A stretch of 46,147 nt of DNA, taken from assembly GCA_017532345.1 (NCBI GenBank), contig JAFXJJ010000083.1, positions 1 through 46,147 of the forward strand. Reading direction: 5' to 3'. Under the pieces are notes generated by a model. The model saw only the letters and a list, made by a program, of their open reading frames with translations. It did no database searches and was not told the DNA's origin. Shown here one piece after another: positions 34,684 through 43,523 of the stretch. The translations under genes were made by a program, and so were the position numbers. Each line of letters begins with the position of its first letter. The stretch's first letter is position 1. The stretch is from Erysipelotrichales bacterium. Its GTDB lineage: Bacteria > Bacillota_I > Bacilli_A > Erysipelotrichales > Erysipelotrichaceae.

Positions 34684-34705
34684 ATGAACACATCCTCTCA
34701 TATGT

Positions 34706-34734
34706 ATTATAATGTAAATAGGAAAAATCTTCAA
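34706..34734 (-). promoter_or_regulatory. Promoter of the CYTH gene
   Basis: On the - strand, TTGAAG (34734 to 34729), a 17-base spacer and TATAAT (34711 to 34706). Confidence 0.8.
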
Positions 34735-34752
34735 ATAATTAGTTCTCTATTG

Positions 34753-34761
34753 TGATATAAT
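34753..34761 (+). promoter_or_regulatory. Promoter of nadK
   Basis: TGA plus TATAAT (34756-34761) is an extended -10 box; its -35 region would overlap the -35 of the divergent CYTH promoter. AAGGAGG precedes the ATG at 34780. Confidence 0.65.
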
Positions 34762-34779
34762 AATAAAGGAGGATTACTT

Positions 34780-35559
34780 ATGAAATTTTATATTGTTAGT
34801 AAATTAGATGATGTTTCAGTCAAAATTTCTAATGAATTAAGAACAAAGCTAATTAATGGTGGTGCAATTGAAGATGAAGTTTCTCCTAATATTGTTGTAT
34901 CAATAGGGGGAGATGGTACAATGTTGCGTGCTGTTCACGAATATATTGAGAAGGTTGATGATGTTTGTTTTGTGGGACTTCATACTGGTACACTTGGGTT
35001 TTATACTAATTATACTTTAGATGATGTAGATTTATTATGTGATAACTTATTGAATAAGAATCCGAGTATTGATGAATATTCATTAATAGAAGTAAGATAT
35101 AATAATAAGACACAGTTAGCTTTAAATGAGATAAGAGTAGAGAATAATTATCATACCCAAGAGATTGATATTTATTTAAATGAACAATATCTTCAAACAT
35201 TTAAAGGTAATGGTATTTGTCTAGCAACTGCAATTGGCTCTACTGGATATAATCGTTCTTTAAAAGGTCCGATTATTCATCCATCATTAGATGTTATGAT
35301 TATGAGTGAAATAGCTGCGATACATCATCGCTATTTCTCGACATTATCTTCGCCATTAGTTATGGGGAGAAATACGATATTTAAAATGGTTATTAAACCT
35401 AGTAAGCATATTTTATTAGGAATCGACCATGAAATTTATGATGATTTGGAATTAACAGAAATTGAGTGTAAATTATCAGACAAGAAGTTTAAAATGTTGA
35501 ACTATAATGAATTTTCGTATGTGCAAAGATTACGTAAAGCATTCCTAGAAAAAGATTAA
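34780..35559 (+). CDS. nadK: NAD kinase
   Basis: NadK phosphorylates NAD to NADP. The 259-residue product has the GGDGT motif with Asp45 (VSIGGDGTMLRAVHEY), the HTGTLGFYTNY loop, the NE pair in LALNEIRVE, and ICLATAIGSTGYN with the conserved AxGSTxYxxS-like segment. It has the length of the short Gram-positive form. It is divergently arranged with the CYTH gene. Confidence 0.95.
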   Translation: MKFYIVSKLDDVSVKISNELRTKLINGGAIEDEVSPNIVVSIGGDGTMLRAVHEYIEKVDDVCFVGLHTGTLGFYTNYTLDDVDLLCDNLLNKNPSIDEYSLIEVRYNNKTQLALNEIRVENNYHTQEIDIYLNEQYLQTFKGNGICLATAIGSTGYNRSLKGPIIHPSLDVMIMSEIAAIHHRYFSTLSSPLVMGRNTIFKMVIKPSKHILLGIDHEIYDDLELTEIECKLSDKKFKMLNYNEFSYVQRLRKAFLEKD

Positions 35560-35590
35560 AGGACAGAGATTAACTCTGTCCTAGTTTTTT
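35560..35590. terminator. Bidirectional terminator between nadK and the RodA/FtsW gene
   Basis: AGGACAGAG pairs with CTCTGTCCT around ATTAA, followed on the + strand by AGTTTTTT. The converging genes end at its two sides. Confidence 0.85.
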
Positions 35591-36798
35591 ACGCGTGTAG
35601 CATTAACTTCTGTAACTTCAGCTTTTTGTTCGAATTCATTATACATTTGGAAGACAAATGCCAAGATAACCATATAGGAAAGCATAGATGAACCACCAGC
35701 CGAAATTAGTGGTAATGTGATACCAGTGATAGGGAAAAGACCAGTAATCATTCCCATATTCTCAATTTGTTGGAAAGCAAGAATTCCAACAAGTCCTGCG
35801 ATGATATATTTATTACGACTTTTCTTTGTACGATAACCAATATAAAGTAAGCGTAAATCCAAACAGAAGCATAGGAAGACTACAAATATCGATCCTATAA
35901 CACCGAATGATGAGCCAATTACCGCAAAGATAAAGTCAGTTTGAGCTTCAGCTATGGACAATGGTACATTTTGAAGTCCATGACCAAATTTTCCTGCTGA
36001 ACCAATGGCAAGTAAAGATGTATATAGTTGATTACCATAGGAAAGAATGTATTCTTCAGGCTTAAGCCATCCCATTATTCTTAGTATCTTATAGTCACCA
36101 CCAATAATATAATCAATTACAAATTCAGGGTTACTTAAGTACAATATTCCAACTAATAGTAAAATAATTCCGACAAAACAAGCGCCAATAATAAACCATT
36201 CTGTCTTGATTCCACTAGCAAGTAACATGAATGCAATCGAGAATAGAATGATTAATGTAACTCCACTATCTGGTTCATAATAAATAAGTAATGCAGGTGG
36301 AATAACATATTTCATAATATCAATAATTAATTTAAAATCTGTTGCATAGGTATTCTTTGGGAATAACTTATGATGCTTTTCAATGACGTTAGCAACAATA
36401 ATAATTAATACTACTTTCATAAATTCACTTGGCTGTATTGTACCGATACCAGGTATCGTATACCAAGCATATGAACCGTTCGTCATTCTAATGATTTTAC
36501 TTAATATTGGTAATTCAAAGTATCGTTGAACTACTAATAATAAGAGTGCAAATAGTAATATATAATAAGAAATATAAATCAATAATTCAAAACGCTCCGT
36601 TCCTATATAGAACATGAATAACATTATGCCAAATCCTAATAAAATCCAAACGATTTGTTTACCTAAAATAAAAGCAGGAGTATAGTTTGAATTAATTAAA
36701 GGAATAGCACTATATATAGCAACTAACGATGTCAAAGACATTGCGATTAGAATGAGCATTAAGATAGGATCTATTTTCTTACGATTAGCTTCATTCAT
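35581..36798 (-). CDS. rodA: SEDS peptidoglycan polymerase, RodA/FtsW family
   Basis: SEDS proteins polymerise glycan strands from lipid II with a partner class B PBP. ATG 36798 follows GGAGGA and is preferred to the in-frame ATG at 36813; the product has 405 residues. About ten membrane helices are evident. Conserved features include PGIGTIQPSEFMKVVLI (the segment with the essential Glu), the YEPDSGVTLII loop with the catalytic-type Asp, and the C-terminal GITLPLISAGGSSML signature. RodA (elongation) is preferred over FtsW by length and lack of a long tail, but I cannot separate them firmly. Confidence 0.87.
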   Translation of the reverse strand: MNEANRKKIDPILMLILIAMSLTSLVAIYSAIPLINSNYTPAFILGKQIVWILLGFGIMLFMFYIGTERFELLIYISYYILLFALLLLVVQRYFELPILSKIIRMTNGSYAWYTIPGIGTIQPSEFMKVVLIIIVANVIEKHHKLFPKNTYATDFKLIIDIMKYVIPPALLIYYEPDSGVTLIILFSIAFMLLASGIKTEWFIIGACFVGIILLLVGILYLSNPEFVIDYIIGGDYKILRIMGWLKPEEYILSYGNQLYTSLLAIGSAGKFGHGLQNVPLSIAEAQTDFIFAVIGSSFGVIGSIFVVFLCFCLDLRLLYIGYRTKKSRNKYIIAGLVGILAFQQIENMGMITGLFPITGITLPLISAGGSSMLSYMVILAFVFQMYNEFEQKAEVTEVNATRVKN

Positions 36799-36822
36799 AA
36801 TAAAATCCTCCATTACTTAATA

Positions 36823-36851
36823 AGTATATATTATTTTTAGCTATAAAGCAA
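36823..36851 (-). promoter_or_regulatory. Promoter of the RodA/FtsW gene
   Basis: On the - strand, TTGCTT (36851 to 36846), a 17-base spacer and TATACT (36828 to 36823). Confidence 0.7.
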
Positions 36852-36872
36852 AGCTCAATCATAAAAATTGAA

Positions 36873-36901
36873 TTGAACGTTTTATTTAAAAATGATATTA
36901 T
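36873..36901 (+). promoter_or_regulatory. Promoter of the EIIC-EIIB-like gene
   Basis: TTGAAC (36873-36878), a 17-base spacer and TATTAT (36896-36901). GAGGTGAG precedes the ATG. Confidence 0.8.
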
Positions 36902-36919
36902 TAAAAGTGAGGTGAGTTT

Positions 36920-38473
36920 ATGCAAAAAAGATTTGATTATTTTTTGGAAATGGGTCAATTTCCTTTAATTATATTATTTTGTGCATCTATAATGTTGGGG
37001 ACTGGGAATTTATTAGTTAATAGTGAATTGGCTGTGTTTTGGGATGTCTCAAGTAACTTAATTATTCAAGCTAGTATTTTACTTAAAGCTCTAGGTTCAT
37101 TTATTATTTCATTGTTTCCATTATTGTTGCTTGTATTTATTTTATCTAAAAAGTATGATGATTCTCATGCTGGTATGATAGGGTTAGCTTCGTATGCTAC
37201 ACTATTAGTTACAACAATGATATTTGCATCTGAAAAGCTTAATCCAGTTGCCTATAATTCGGTTTTAGGATTAAGCATTAACAATGTTGATTATCCTTCA
37301 TTAGCAATTGCTATTCGTAATCCTCTGCATTTGGGATTATTAGCTACATTTGTTTGTTATAGAATTGTAAAGCATTGCTATTTGAAAACTAGAAATCGAA
37401 GAAGCTATGGTGCTTTCTCATTTATTGATAAAAACGTATTATCTTTACTTTATGCAATTTTCTACAGTTTAATTTTAGGGCTTATAATTTCATTTATTTG
37501 GCCATATATTATAAATTTCTTATTTATTATATTTGATTTTATTGCTGATGATATTACTAATCCATTTAACTTATTCTTGTATGGTGCACTCGAAAAATTA
37601 TTTGGAGTTGCTAATATGATTTCAATTCCACGAAATGTATTCTGGTTCTCAGAATATGGTGGAAGCTGGTTAGATAGTTTAGGAAGAAAATATGTGGGGG
37701 ATGTTGCTATTTGGACTGCACAAAATGCTTCTTCAATGGTTACTGGTGGTATCGGTAGATTTATTACACCACTATATGTAATCCAAATCTTTGCAATTCC
37801 TGGCTATATTCTTGCTTTATTTACTATTTATACAAATCGATTTGAAAAACGCAAATATGTATTATTTGCAATAATTGCGATGATTGTTTCGATGTTTATG
37901 GGGAATTCATTCCCATTTGACTTATTTATGTTTGCGACAACTCCTTTATTGTTCTTCTTACATGTATTTGCAAGCGGAGTAATATATGCATTCTTACAAT
38001 GGTTAAAGCTTTACATTGGTTATTCATTCAGTGGTAACATTTCTCTAGCTGCTGCAGGAAGCTTAGCTGATTTATTTGTATATTTCCGTAGTACTTCAAT
38101 GATGGCATCAATTCAAAACTTATTCATTGTTGGACTAGTGGTATTTGTAATTTACTTCTTAATGACACGTATTTACTATAAGTATTTAGCGTTAGATATG
38201 TTCCAATCTGGCTTACAAAGAGGTATCGTAGTTACTTTAATAGATGGCTTAGGTGGAGTTGATAATATTAAGATTATCGATAGTAATCCATTTAAATTAT
38301 TAATTCAAGTTCACGATGAATCTAAAGTTAATATCGCAATTTTACGTGCATTATGTAATTCTAAAGTGTTTGAAAGTAAAACAGGTTATGTCCTTTATTT
38401 CTATAAAGCTTCTTATACTATTTATGCTGATGTTATGGCTGAAATAAAGGCTTATAAACAACAAGTTAGTTAG
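36920..38473 (+). CDS. PTS glucose-family EIIC-EIIB-like membrane protein lacking the EIIB cysteine
   Basis: PTS EIICB proteins import a sugar and phosphorylate it through a cysteine in EIIB. This 517-residue protein has the EIIC layout: about ten hydrophobic segments, NVFWFSEYGG near 239, and GNSFPFDLFMFATTPLLFFLH near 328 where EIIC proteins have a TEPIEF motif. The C-terminal 440-512 is EIIB-like (VVTLIDGLGGVDNIKII, then DESKVNIAILRAL). The canonical DACxTRLR is replaced by DSNPFKLL, so the phospho-Cys is Asn456, the Thr is Phe and the Arg is Lys. It cannot phosphorylate sugar by the known route and may be a sensor, a facilitator, or part of a complex. A small membrane protein gene follows. 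Confidence 0.75.
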   Translation: MQKRFDYFLEMGQFPLIILFCASIMLGTGNLLVNSELAVFWDVSSNLIIQASILLKALGSFIISLFPLLLLVFILSKKYDDSHAGMIGLASYATLLVTTMIFASEKLNPVAYNSVLGLSINNVDYPSLAIAIRNPLHLGLLATFVCYRIVKHCYLKTRNRRSYGAFSFIDKNVLSLLYAIFYSLILGLIISFIWPYIINFLFIIFDFIADDITNPFNLFLYGALEKLFGVANMISIPRNVFWFSEYGGSWLDSLGRKYVGDVAIWTAQNASSMVTGGIGRFITPLYVIQIFAIPGYILALFTIYTNRFEKRKYVLFAIIAMIVSMFMGNSFPFDLFMFATTPLLFFLHVFASGVIYAFLQWLKLYIGYSFSGNISLAAAGSLADLFVYFRSTSMMASIQNLFIVGLVVFVIYFLMTRIYYKYLALDMFQSGLQRGIVVTLIDGLGGVDNIKIIDSNPFKLLIQVHDESKVNIAILRALCNSKVFESKTGYVLYFYKASYTIYADVMAEIKAYKQQVS

Positions 38474-38483
38474 GAGTGAATTT

Positions 38484-38978
38484 ATGTATATTTATGCTGC
38501 GATAATGTGGGTGATGACTGTTTTCTTAGCATATTCTGATTATGTAATTATTAAGAAAACACTTGATATGAAGAAAACAACTGATTTGTCTAATTATGAA
38601 GTTTATGATTATTCTAAATCTCAAAAAATAATGTTTGGAGTTATATTAGTATTTGCTTTGGTAACAGTTATTGTTACTAAAGTAAGTATTGAATATATTC
38701 TAATTAATGTTGCGATTCTTGTAATTGCGATTGTAGAATTAATTGCTGGTATTATGGTAATGAAGCTTTACTACAATACGAAATCAATTATTTATGAGGG
38801 TGAACTTATTAAATTAAAGAGTATTAAGTCAATTGAAAAAGTAAAAAGATTTGGTAAATCATGTGAGATAGTTACATATGATGGTAATCATTATATGATT
38901 AATCAAAGACTTGCTGATTTAATTCAATCTTTAATTGATCAAGCAAAAGAAGAAAAAATTAATAGAAAGAAGAAATAA
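38484..38978 (+). CDS. Unknown small membrane protein
   Basis: This 164-residue protein is not recognised. It has three hydrophobic segments (about 3-22, 50-68, 72-95), then a cytoplasmic C-terminal part with NTKSIIYEGELIKLKSIKSI and a PH-like strand pattern (GKSCEIVTYDGNHYMI), ending in a basic tail. It starts ten bases after the EIIC-EIIB-like gene with AGGAG before the ATG, so the two form an operon. The pairing suggests a partner for the altered PTS protein, which is inference only. Confidence 0.7.
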   Translation: MYIYAAIMWVMTVFLAYSDYVIIKKTLDMKKTTDLSNYEVYDYSKSQKIMFGVILVFALVTVIVTKVSIEYILINVAILVIAIVELIAGIMVMKLYYNTKSIIYEGELIKLKSIKSIEKVKRFGKSCEIVTYDGNHYMINQRLADLIQSLIDQAKEEKINRKKK

Positions 38979-39004
38979 TGGCATAATATGTCATTATTTT
39001 CTTT
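38974..39004 (+). terminator. Weak terminator
   Basis: AATAATG pairs with CATTATT around a GCATAATATGT loop, followed by TTTCTTTTT. The stem is AT-only apart from one pair. Confidence 0.5.
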
Positions 39005-39038
39005 TTAAGCGTGTTATTGTTGTAACGGTGATAATGAT

Positions 39039-39206
39039 ATGATTCAAGTTAAAACGTTTGAGGAAACAAGCCTAGAGGAGTTAGAAGACGAAATTAATAA
39101 TGTGTTAGATGATTCGGTAGAGTACATTAATGCTTTATATGCAACTAGTGTAGTAGAAGATGAAATTTATTACAGTGCGATATTATTTTATAGGGTAATT
39201 GAATAA
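39039..39206 (+). CDS. Cse60-like small acidic protein
   Basis: The 55-residue frame MIQVKTFEETSLEELEDEIN... ends with DEIYYSAILFYRVIE. It resembles the B. subtilis sporulation protein Cse60 family: MxxVKxF, a LEDEIN helix, and a final YYSAxIxY strand. Cse60 is a sigma-E-dependent protein of unknown function. GGTG lies eight bases upstream of the ATG. It is preceded by a weak terminator and has no clear sigma-A promoter, so control by another sigma factor is possible. Confidence 0.65.
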   Translation: MIQVKTFEETSLEELEDEINNVLDDSVEYINALYATSVVEDEIYYSAILFYRVIE

Positions 39207-39238
39207 TCTGGTTATACTAGTAATAGGAGGTGAATGCT

Positions 39239-39397
39239 ATGGAGAAAAAGCATCCTATTTTCTGTACTGTGAAATCATGTTTATATAACGTTGAATGTGG
39301 TTGTTCAGCAAACGAAGTAACAGTAGGGCTAGATAATGCGGTACATGCTGACCGTGATAGTGAAACTAGTTGTAAGACATTTAAAGTGAAGAAGTAA
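39239..39397 (+). CDS. DUF1540 cysteine-rich small protein
   Basis: The 52-residue frame starts MEKKHPIFCTVKSCLYNVEC and continues GCSANEVTVG, ending ETSCKTFKVKK. The cysteine spacing (C9, C14, C20, C22 and C45) matches DUF1540, a small family with a possible metal-binding or disulphide role, common in clostridia and often linked to sporulation expression. AGGAGGTG precedes the ATG. A terminator follows. Confidence 0.75.
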   Translation: MEKKHPIFCTVKSCLYNVECGCSANEVTVGLDNAVHADRDSETSCKTFKVKK

Positions 39398-39402
39398 TCA
39401 GT

Positions 39403-39431
39403 GCATGAACTTAGTTCATGCCTTTATTTTT
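39403..39431 (+). terminator. Terminator after the DUF1540 gene
   Basis: GCATGAAC pairs with GTTCATGC around TTA, then CTTTATTTTTAT. Confidence 0.82.
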
Positions 39432-39434
39432 ATA

Positions 39435-39463
39435 TTTAAATAAATCTTATTTTAAAGTATAAT
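39435..39463 (+). promoter_or_regulatory. Promoter of dinB
   Basis: TTTAAA (39435-39440), a 17-base spacer and TATAAT (39458-39463). No LexA/SOS box is evident next to it. Confidence 0.7.
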
Positions 39464-39488
39464 TATAATAGTAGATTGGAGATTAATG

Positions 39489-40652
39489 ATGGCTAGAGTT
39501 ATATTTCATATTGATTTGAATGCTTTTTTCGCAACAGCAGAAGTCCTTCGTAATCCAGAGTTAGCGAATAAACCATTAGCTGTTGGAGGGCATGGAAGAA
39601 AAGGTGTTGTAAGTACTGCAAGCTATGAAGCACGAAAGTATGGGGTTCACTCAGCAATGCCATTATTTGAAGCTAAGGAACTATGTCCTGAATTAATTGT
39701 TGTTTCAGGTGACCATGCATGGTATGAGAAGTTATCAGAACGCTTCATTCGTTTAATTACTGAATATACTTCAACAATTGAGCAGGCTAGTATCGATGAA
39801 TGTTATGCAGACATGACCGAAGCAATTAAGCAATATAAACATCCATTAGATTTAGCTTATGATATTCAAAAATCACTGAAGGAAAAAATCGGGTTAACGT
39901 GTAGTATTGGAATTGGACCTAATAAATTCTTAGCGAAGATCGGTAGTGATTATAAGAAACCGAATGGAATCACAATCATTCGAAAGCGTGAAATACAAAC
40001 AAAATTATGGCCATTACCAATTGAAGCAATGGGTGGTATTGGTAATAAAACAGCACCTTTATTGAAGGCTAGAAACATAAAAACAATTGGAGATTTTGCA
40101 AAGATTGAAAATCATGAGATTATTCGACAAATTATAGGAAAAAATGCAAGTGTTTATATAGGATATGCAAATGGAGAAGATCAAAGTCCAATATCTAACT
40201 ATCGTGAAATGAAATCAATATCTCAATCAACAACGTTAGATGATACAATAACAGATTTTGTACAAGTAAAAACAACGTTTAATGGTTTAGTAAAACAAAT
40301 TGCAAGTCGCTTAGCCGCAGAGCAAGTAAGTGGCAATAATGTTGGTATTACTATTAGATATTATGATTTTCATACTATTACTCGTTCAGTAACATTAGAT
40401 AAGTATGTATCTAGTTATGAAGAAATTATGACTAACTGTGTTTCACTATTTGAATTAAATGATAAAGAAAAACCAATACGTTTACTTGGTGTATCGGTGA
40501 ATAATTTAAAGAGTAATTCAGAAATTGATGATATTGATTTATTTAACTACTTTAAAAATATTAATGATACTGACGAATTAATCAGTTCTTTAAATAATGA
40601 AATGACTAATAATTATTTGTTTAGAATGAGTGATTTAATTCAAAATAAATAA
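39489..40652 (+). CDS. dinB: DNA polymerase IV (Y-family)
   Basis: DinB performs error-prone translesion synthesis. ATG 39489 is seven bases after GGAG and is preferred to the adjacent ATG at 39486 (four bases); the product has 387 residues. Palm residues are in FHIDLNAFFATAEVLRNP (first Asp) and QASIDECYADMTEA (Asp-Glu). GIGPNKFLAKIGSDYKKPNG and the HhH MGGIGNKTAPLL follow, then the little-finger domain. No SOS box is visible. It is followed by spoIIM after 13 bases. Confidence 0.93.
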   Translation: MARVIFHIDLNAFFATAEVLRNPELANKPLAVGGHGRKGVVSTASYEARKYGVHSAMPLFEAKELCPELIVVSGDHAWYEKLSERFIRLITEYTSTIEQASIDECYADMTEAIKQYKHPLDLAYDIQKSLKEKIGLTCSIGIGPNKFLAKIGSDYKKPNGITIIRKREIQTKLWPLPIEAMGGIGNKTAPLLKARNIKTIGDFAKIENHEIIRQIIGKNASVYIGYANGEDQSPISNYREMKSISQSTTLDDTITDFVQVKTTFNGLVKQIASRLAAEQVSGNNVGITIRYYDFHTITRSVTLDKYVSSYEEIMTNCVSLFELNDKEKPIRLLGVSVNNLKSNSEIDDIDLFNYFKNINDTDELISSLNNEMTNNYLFRMSDLIQNK

Positions 40653-40665
40653 CAAGGTATATTCT

Positions 40666-41307
40666 GTGTTTAAACAACATATGTATAAGCATAGGAGAAT
40701 AATCTATGCAATATATAAGAGATATGTTATAGCACATCAGAATTCAATTATTTATTTATTAATCTTATTTTGTGGTGGTATTTTATGTGGTACATTATTA
40801 ATTAATTATTTTTCAAGTGATGAAATAGTAAACTTAAATTCATATTTAGTTAGTATACCTAATGATATTGAGAATATGCGTAATTATTTTACACAGCAAG
40901 TTTTTATCAATTCTTTAATCATTACTTTATTAATGATATGTGGATATTCGTTGTTTGCTATTCCATTGATTTCTTTTATTATATTTACTAAGGGATTACA
41001 AATTGGATTTAGTTGTTGCGTATATTTATCGGTATATGATGTTAGAGGAATAATTGCGATTATTATATTATTAATACCTCAAGTTGTATTTGAACTTTTG
41101 GCGTATTTAGTGATAGGTATTTGTTCGGTAGAAACATCGATAGTTGTACTGAAATCAGTTAATAGTAGTTCGATGATATCATTAACGAGCTTAATGCGTA
41201 GTAGTTTGAACTATTTATTATTTACATTTATCTTAATAGTAATTTCGTTTTTTATTAAATGTAATTATTATTATATTACAAGTTTAGTATTAGATTTATT
41301 AGCATGA
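40666..41307 (+). CDS. spoIIM: Stage II sporulation protein M-like
   Basis: SpoIIM is part of the SpoIID-M-P machine that thins septal peptidoglycan during engulfment. This 213-residue protein has a basic N-terminus, then about five membrane helices with LLILFCGGILCGTLLINYF, an external NYFTQQVFINSL segment, and IIILLIPQVVFELLAYLVIG, features of the SpoIIM family. GTG 40666 is taken as start because AAGG lies eight bases upstream. spoIIM followed by xerD and deoB recalls the B. subtilis order spoIIM-fur-xerD-drm. Only this one member of the machine is in the window. Confidence 0.78.
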   Translation: MFKQHMYKHRRIIYAIYKRYVIAHQNSIIYLLILFCGGILCGTLLINYFSSDEIVNLNSYLVSIPNDIENMRNYFTQQVFINSLIITLLMICGYSLFAIPLISFIIFTKGLQIGFSCCVYLSVYDVRGIIAIIILLIPQVVFELLAYLVIGICSVETSIVVLKSVNSSSMISLTSLMRSSLNYLLFTFILIVISFFIKCNYYYITSLVLDLLA

Positions 41308-41322
41308 AAGTGAAGTGATGTT

Positions 41323-42219
41323 ATGGATTGGATTAGTGCGATTAATGATTTTGAGAAGCGTCAGAAAGAAGTGTTGCAGCATTCTATAAAAACAGTTGAA
41401 GCATATCATAAGAATTTAATGCTTTTTGCTGATGCTATGCAAAGTAAGAATATTAATGATCCATCTAATGTTACAGTAAAAGATATTGAAGAATTTATGG
41501 TGCAACGTTCTGCAGTCTACGCTAATACTTCACAAAATCAAATGGTAACAACACTTAGACAGTTTTATAAAGATTATCAGAATTTTCATCACGGAACTAC
41601 TAATCCCACATTATTTTTAAAGTCCAATAAGACTGTTAAGCAATTACCAATATTCTTAACTGAGTTAGAAATTCAAAAATTTCTTGATATAGACTGTAAT
41701 GAATATAATGATTATTTATATAAAGCTATTTTTGAAATTTTATATTGTGGAGGTCTAAGAGTTAGTGAATGTGTGAAATTACAATTCAATAATTTACATT
41801 TAAATCAAAATTTAATTAGATTTATTGGAAAAGGTGGTAAAGAAAGATTTGTAGTAATTCATGAGAATGCTGTTAAAGCCATTAATGATTATTTAACGCT
41901 TGCACGTTCGCAAAATAAGAATGGCAGAAGTAGTAATGTTGTATTCATTAATGAAAAGGGTAAGCAAGTAACTAGATATGATATTTATGTAAATGTAAGG
42001 AATAGGGCGCAAAGTGTTGGGATTACTAAAGATATATCGCCACATAGTTTACGACATTCATATGCAACTCATATGCTTGAAGGAGGAGCTGATTTAGTTA
42101 CTATTCAAGAATTACTTGGCCATAGTGATATTAAGACTACTGAGATATATACGCATGTGGAAGTTAATCGTATGAAGAATGTATATAAAGCAGCACTGCC
42201 AAGAGCTAATAAAAAATAA
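41323..42219 (+). CDS. xerD: Tyrosine recombinase XerD-like
   Basis: The 298-residue product is a second Xer-type recombinase. Catalytic residues are in CGGLRVSECVKL (Arg I), RFIGKGGKERFVVIH (Lys), PHSLRHSYATHML (His-x-x-Arg), LLGHSDIKTTEIYTHV (His and Tyr nucleophile). The N-terminal core-binding domain covers about 1-105. The XerD name is based on its place next to spoIIM and deoB. GAAGTGATG precedes the ATG. No phage or integrative-element genes are nearby, which supports a housekeeping role. Confidence 0.85.
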   Translation: MDWISAINDFEKRQKEVLQHSIKTVEAYHKNLMLFADAMQSKNINDPSNVTVKDIEEFMVQRSAVYANTSQNQMVTTLRQFYKDYQNFHHGTTNPTLFLKSNKTVKQLPIFLTELEIQKFLDIDCNEYNDYLYKAIFEILYCGGLRVSECVKLQFNNLHLNQNLIRFIGKGGKERFVVIHENAVKAINDYLTLARSQNKNGRSSNVVFINEKGKQVTRYDIYVNVRNRAQSVGITKDISPHSLRHSYATHMLEGGADLVTIQELLGHSDIKTTEIYTHVEVNRMKNVYKAALPRANKK

Positions 42220-42248
42220 AATAGATACTATACTAAATAGTAAATTAA

Positions 42249-42257
42249 TGGTATAAT
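42249..42257 (+). promoter_or_regulatory. Promoter of deoB
   Basis: TGG plus TATAAT (42252-42257) is an extended -10 box. AAAGGA lies before the ATG at 42285. Confidence 0.62.
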
Positions 42258-42284
42258 TAAATACTCGAGAAAGGAACTAAGAAA

Positions 42285-43469
42285 ATGAAATATAGAAGAA
42301 TTTTTACAATAGTTATGGATTCAGTTGGTGTAGGTGCTGTGCCAGATAGTGAAAAGTTTGGAGATGTTAATGTAGATACATTAGGGCATATTGCTAAGGA
42401 ATACCCAAATTTACAAATTCCAACATTAACTAAGCTTGGAATCGCTAATTTACATAATTTACATAATATTTCACCGATTGCAAATCCACTTGCTTATTAT
42501 ACAAAAATGCAAGAAAAGAGTAACGGTAAAGATACTATGACTGGACATTGGGAAATGATGGGATTATATATTGATACTCCATTCCAAACATTTACTGACA
42601 ATGGTTTCCCACAAGAGCTAATTGATGAATTAGAACGTCTAACAGGTCATAAAGTTGTTGGTAACAAGTCAGCTAGTGGAACTGAAATTATTGATGAATT
42701 AGGAGAACATCATATTAATACTGGTGATATGATTGTTTATACATCTGCTGACTCAGTTCTACAAATTGCAGCTAGTGAAGAAACTTTTGGTTTAGATGAA
42801 TTATATCGTTGCTGTGAGATTTCACGTGAATTAACTATGAAGCCTGAATGGAAGGTGGGTAGGGTAATCGCACGTCCATTTGTAGGTAAGCGTGTAGGTG
42901 AATTCAAACGTACAAGTAATAGACATGACTATGCTTTAAAACCTTATGGAAGAACTGTTTTAAATGCTTTAGAAGATGCTAAGTATGATGTGATTTCGGT
43001 AGGAAAGATTCGTGATATTTTTGATGGTGAAGGAGTTACTGAAGCATTCAAATCTAAATCAAATGAAGATGGTATGAATATCACAATTGATATTTGTAAG
43101 AATAAAGATTTTACAGGACATTGTTTCGTTAATTTAGTGGATTTTGATGCATTATGGGGTCATAGAAGAAATGTTGAAGGTTATGCGAAGGAATTAGAAC
43201 TATTTGATAGACAATTAGCAGAATTTATAGAATCAATGAGAGAAGATGATTTATTGATTATTACTGCAGACCATGGTAATGATCCAACTTATATTGGAAG
43301 TGATCATACTCGTGAAATGGTACCATTATTAATGTATGCGAAGAATCATAATGGTTCTGGAAATATTCCTGTGTCAAAGACATTTGCAGATATTGGTGCT
43401 ACAATTGCTGATAACTTTAGTGTTGAAGCCCCTAAATATGGAAATTCATTATTAAAATATTTACAATAA
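42285..43469 (+). CDS. deoB: Phosphopentomutase
   Basis: DeoB interconverts ribose 1- and 5-phosphate (and deoxyribose forms) in nucleoside salvage. The 394-residue product belongs to the alkaline phosphatase superfamily: metal-binding [17 protein letters not shown], the phosphothreonine loop [29 protein letters not shown], and the C-terminal metal sites in [22 protein letters not shown]. It has its own promoter and terminator. B. subtilis also places this gene after xerD. Confidence 0.96.
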   Translation: MKYRRIFTIVMDSVGVGAVPDSEKFGDVNVDTLGHIAKEYPNLQIPTLTKLGIANLHNLHNISPIANPLAYYTKMQEKSNGKDTMTGHWEMMGLYIDTPFQTFTDNGFPQELIDELERLTGHKVVGNKSASGTEIIDELGEHHINTGDMIVYTSADSVLQIAASEETFGLDELYRCCEISRELTMKPEWKVGRVIARPFVGKRVGEFKRTSNRHDYALKPYGRTVLNALEDAKYDVISVGKIRDIFDGEGVTEAFKSKSNEDGMNITIDICKNKDFTGHCFVNLVDFDALWGHRRNVEGYAKELELFDRQLAEFIESMREDDLLIITADHGNDPTYIGSDHTREMVPLLMYAKNHNGSGNIPVSKTFADIGATIADNFSVEAPKYGNSLLKYLQ

Positions 43470-43480
43470 TTACTAAAACT

Positions 43481-43506
43481 GTGGCTTAAATGCCACTTTT
43501 TTATTT
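43481..43506 (+). terminator. Terminator after deoB
   Basis: GTGGC pairs with GCCAC around TTAAAT, then TTTTTTATTT. Confidence 0.78.
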
Positions 43507-43523
43507 ATTTTTTGTATATACTA

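Noticed and set aside
34684-34734. Longer N-terminus of the CYTH protein (from 34734 or 34701)
   Set aside because: The promoter lies within this stretch and would start the transcript near 34699, downstream of both ATGs.
41323-42219. Integrase of a mobile element
   Set aside because: No attachment-site repeats, phage or conjugation genes are nearby, and the spoIIM-xerD-deoB order fits a chromosomal XerD.
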